A DNA stretch of 40,960 bases from Variovorax sp. KBW07 (lineage in GTDB: Bacteria > Pseudomonadota > Gammaproteobacteria > Burkholderiales > Burkholderiaceae_C): positions 1 to 40,960 of the forward strand of contig NZ_QAJK01000137.1 in the NCBI RefSeq assembly GCF_003852515.1, read 5' to 3'. Positions 40,960-40,960 of the stretch are shown here, one piece after another; positions within the stretch are counted from its first letter, which is position 1, and every line of letters starts with the position of its first letter. Position numbers and translations under genes: made by a program. The notes below the pieces were generated by a model. It had not been told where the DNA came from. It worked only from the letters and a program-made list of their open reading frames with translations, and ran no database searches.

Positions 40960-40960
40960 C

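Overview
The window is 40,960 bases of GC-rich DNA densely packed with genes. It looks like a chromosomal segment of a Comamonadaceae betaproteobacterium, most likely Variovorax. Evidence is the gene order purM/hda-pcnB-folK, the rpsP-rimM-trmD-rplS operon, the CobD/CbiB-like gene next to hisC, the codon use, and above all an auxin-degradation locus of the type described in Variovorax. No rRNA, tRNA, insertion sequence, phage or CRISPR array was seen.

Positions 1-22,500 are mostly housekeeping. In order they hold: a small minus-strand operon (isochorismatase-fold hydrolase, DJ-1/PfpI protein, GlxA-type AraC regulator); a PerM-type permease; purM divergent from hda-pcnB-folK; a DUF47-Pit phosphate uptake pair preceded by a candidate Pho box; a membrane protein plus GNAT acetyltransferase pair; the ribosomal operon rpsP-rimM-trmD with rplS; a CoA-type Nudix hydrolase; a CobD/CbiB-like protein; hisC and an unknown gene; the minus-strand M48 protease-phhB-rsgA operon; orn; and a DEAD-box helicase with a long structured leader and a strong terminator.

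Positions 22,590-26,440 hold a tightly overlapping four-gene operon (opine-type dehydrogenase, 3-hydroxyacyl-CoA dehydrogenase, alpha/beta hydrolase whose nucleophile position is His, quinone-oxidoreductase-like dehydrogenase). Its substrate is unknown.

Positions 26,449-40,877 hold what I read as an iad-type indole-3-acetate (IAA) catabolic locus. A MarR repressor gene is divergent from a long operon encoding an IorA/IorB-like 2-oxoacid oxidoreductase, a PDR-type reductase, Rieske dioxygenase alpha and beta subunits, an acyl-CoA ligase, a thiolase-fold protein without the nucleophilic Cys, a DUF35 Zn-ribbon/OB domain fused in frame to a degenerate SDR, an isatin-hydrolase-like cyclase-family protein, an intact SDR, and an ABC solute-binding protein. 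These suggest a complete route: IAA to dioxindole-3-acetate (dioxygenase), CoA activation (ligase), retro-aldol cleavage to isatin and acetyl-CoA (Cys-less thiolase plus DUF35), isatin to isatinate (cyclase family), then isatinate (2-aminophenylglyoxylate) to anthranilate or anthraniloyl-CoA (IorAB-like). The first step and the locus type rest on known biology; the later assignments are my inference.

A second notable pattern is that three repeat-like segments sit between genes of this operon (33,150-33,266; 36,561-36,645; 38,733-38,877). Each is an open mini-ORF whose start overlaps the upstream stop and whose stop overlaps or nearly touches the downstream start, so translational coupling appears to be kept across the insertions.
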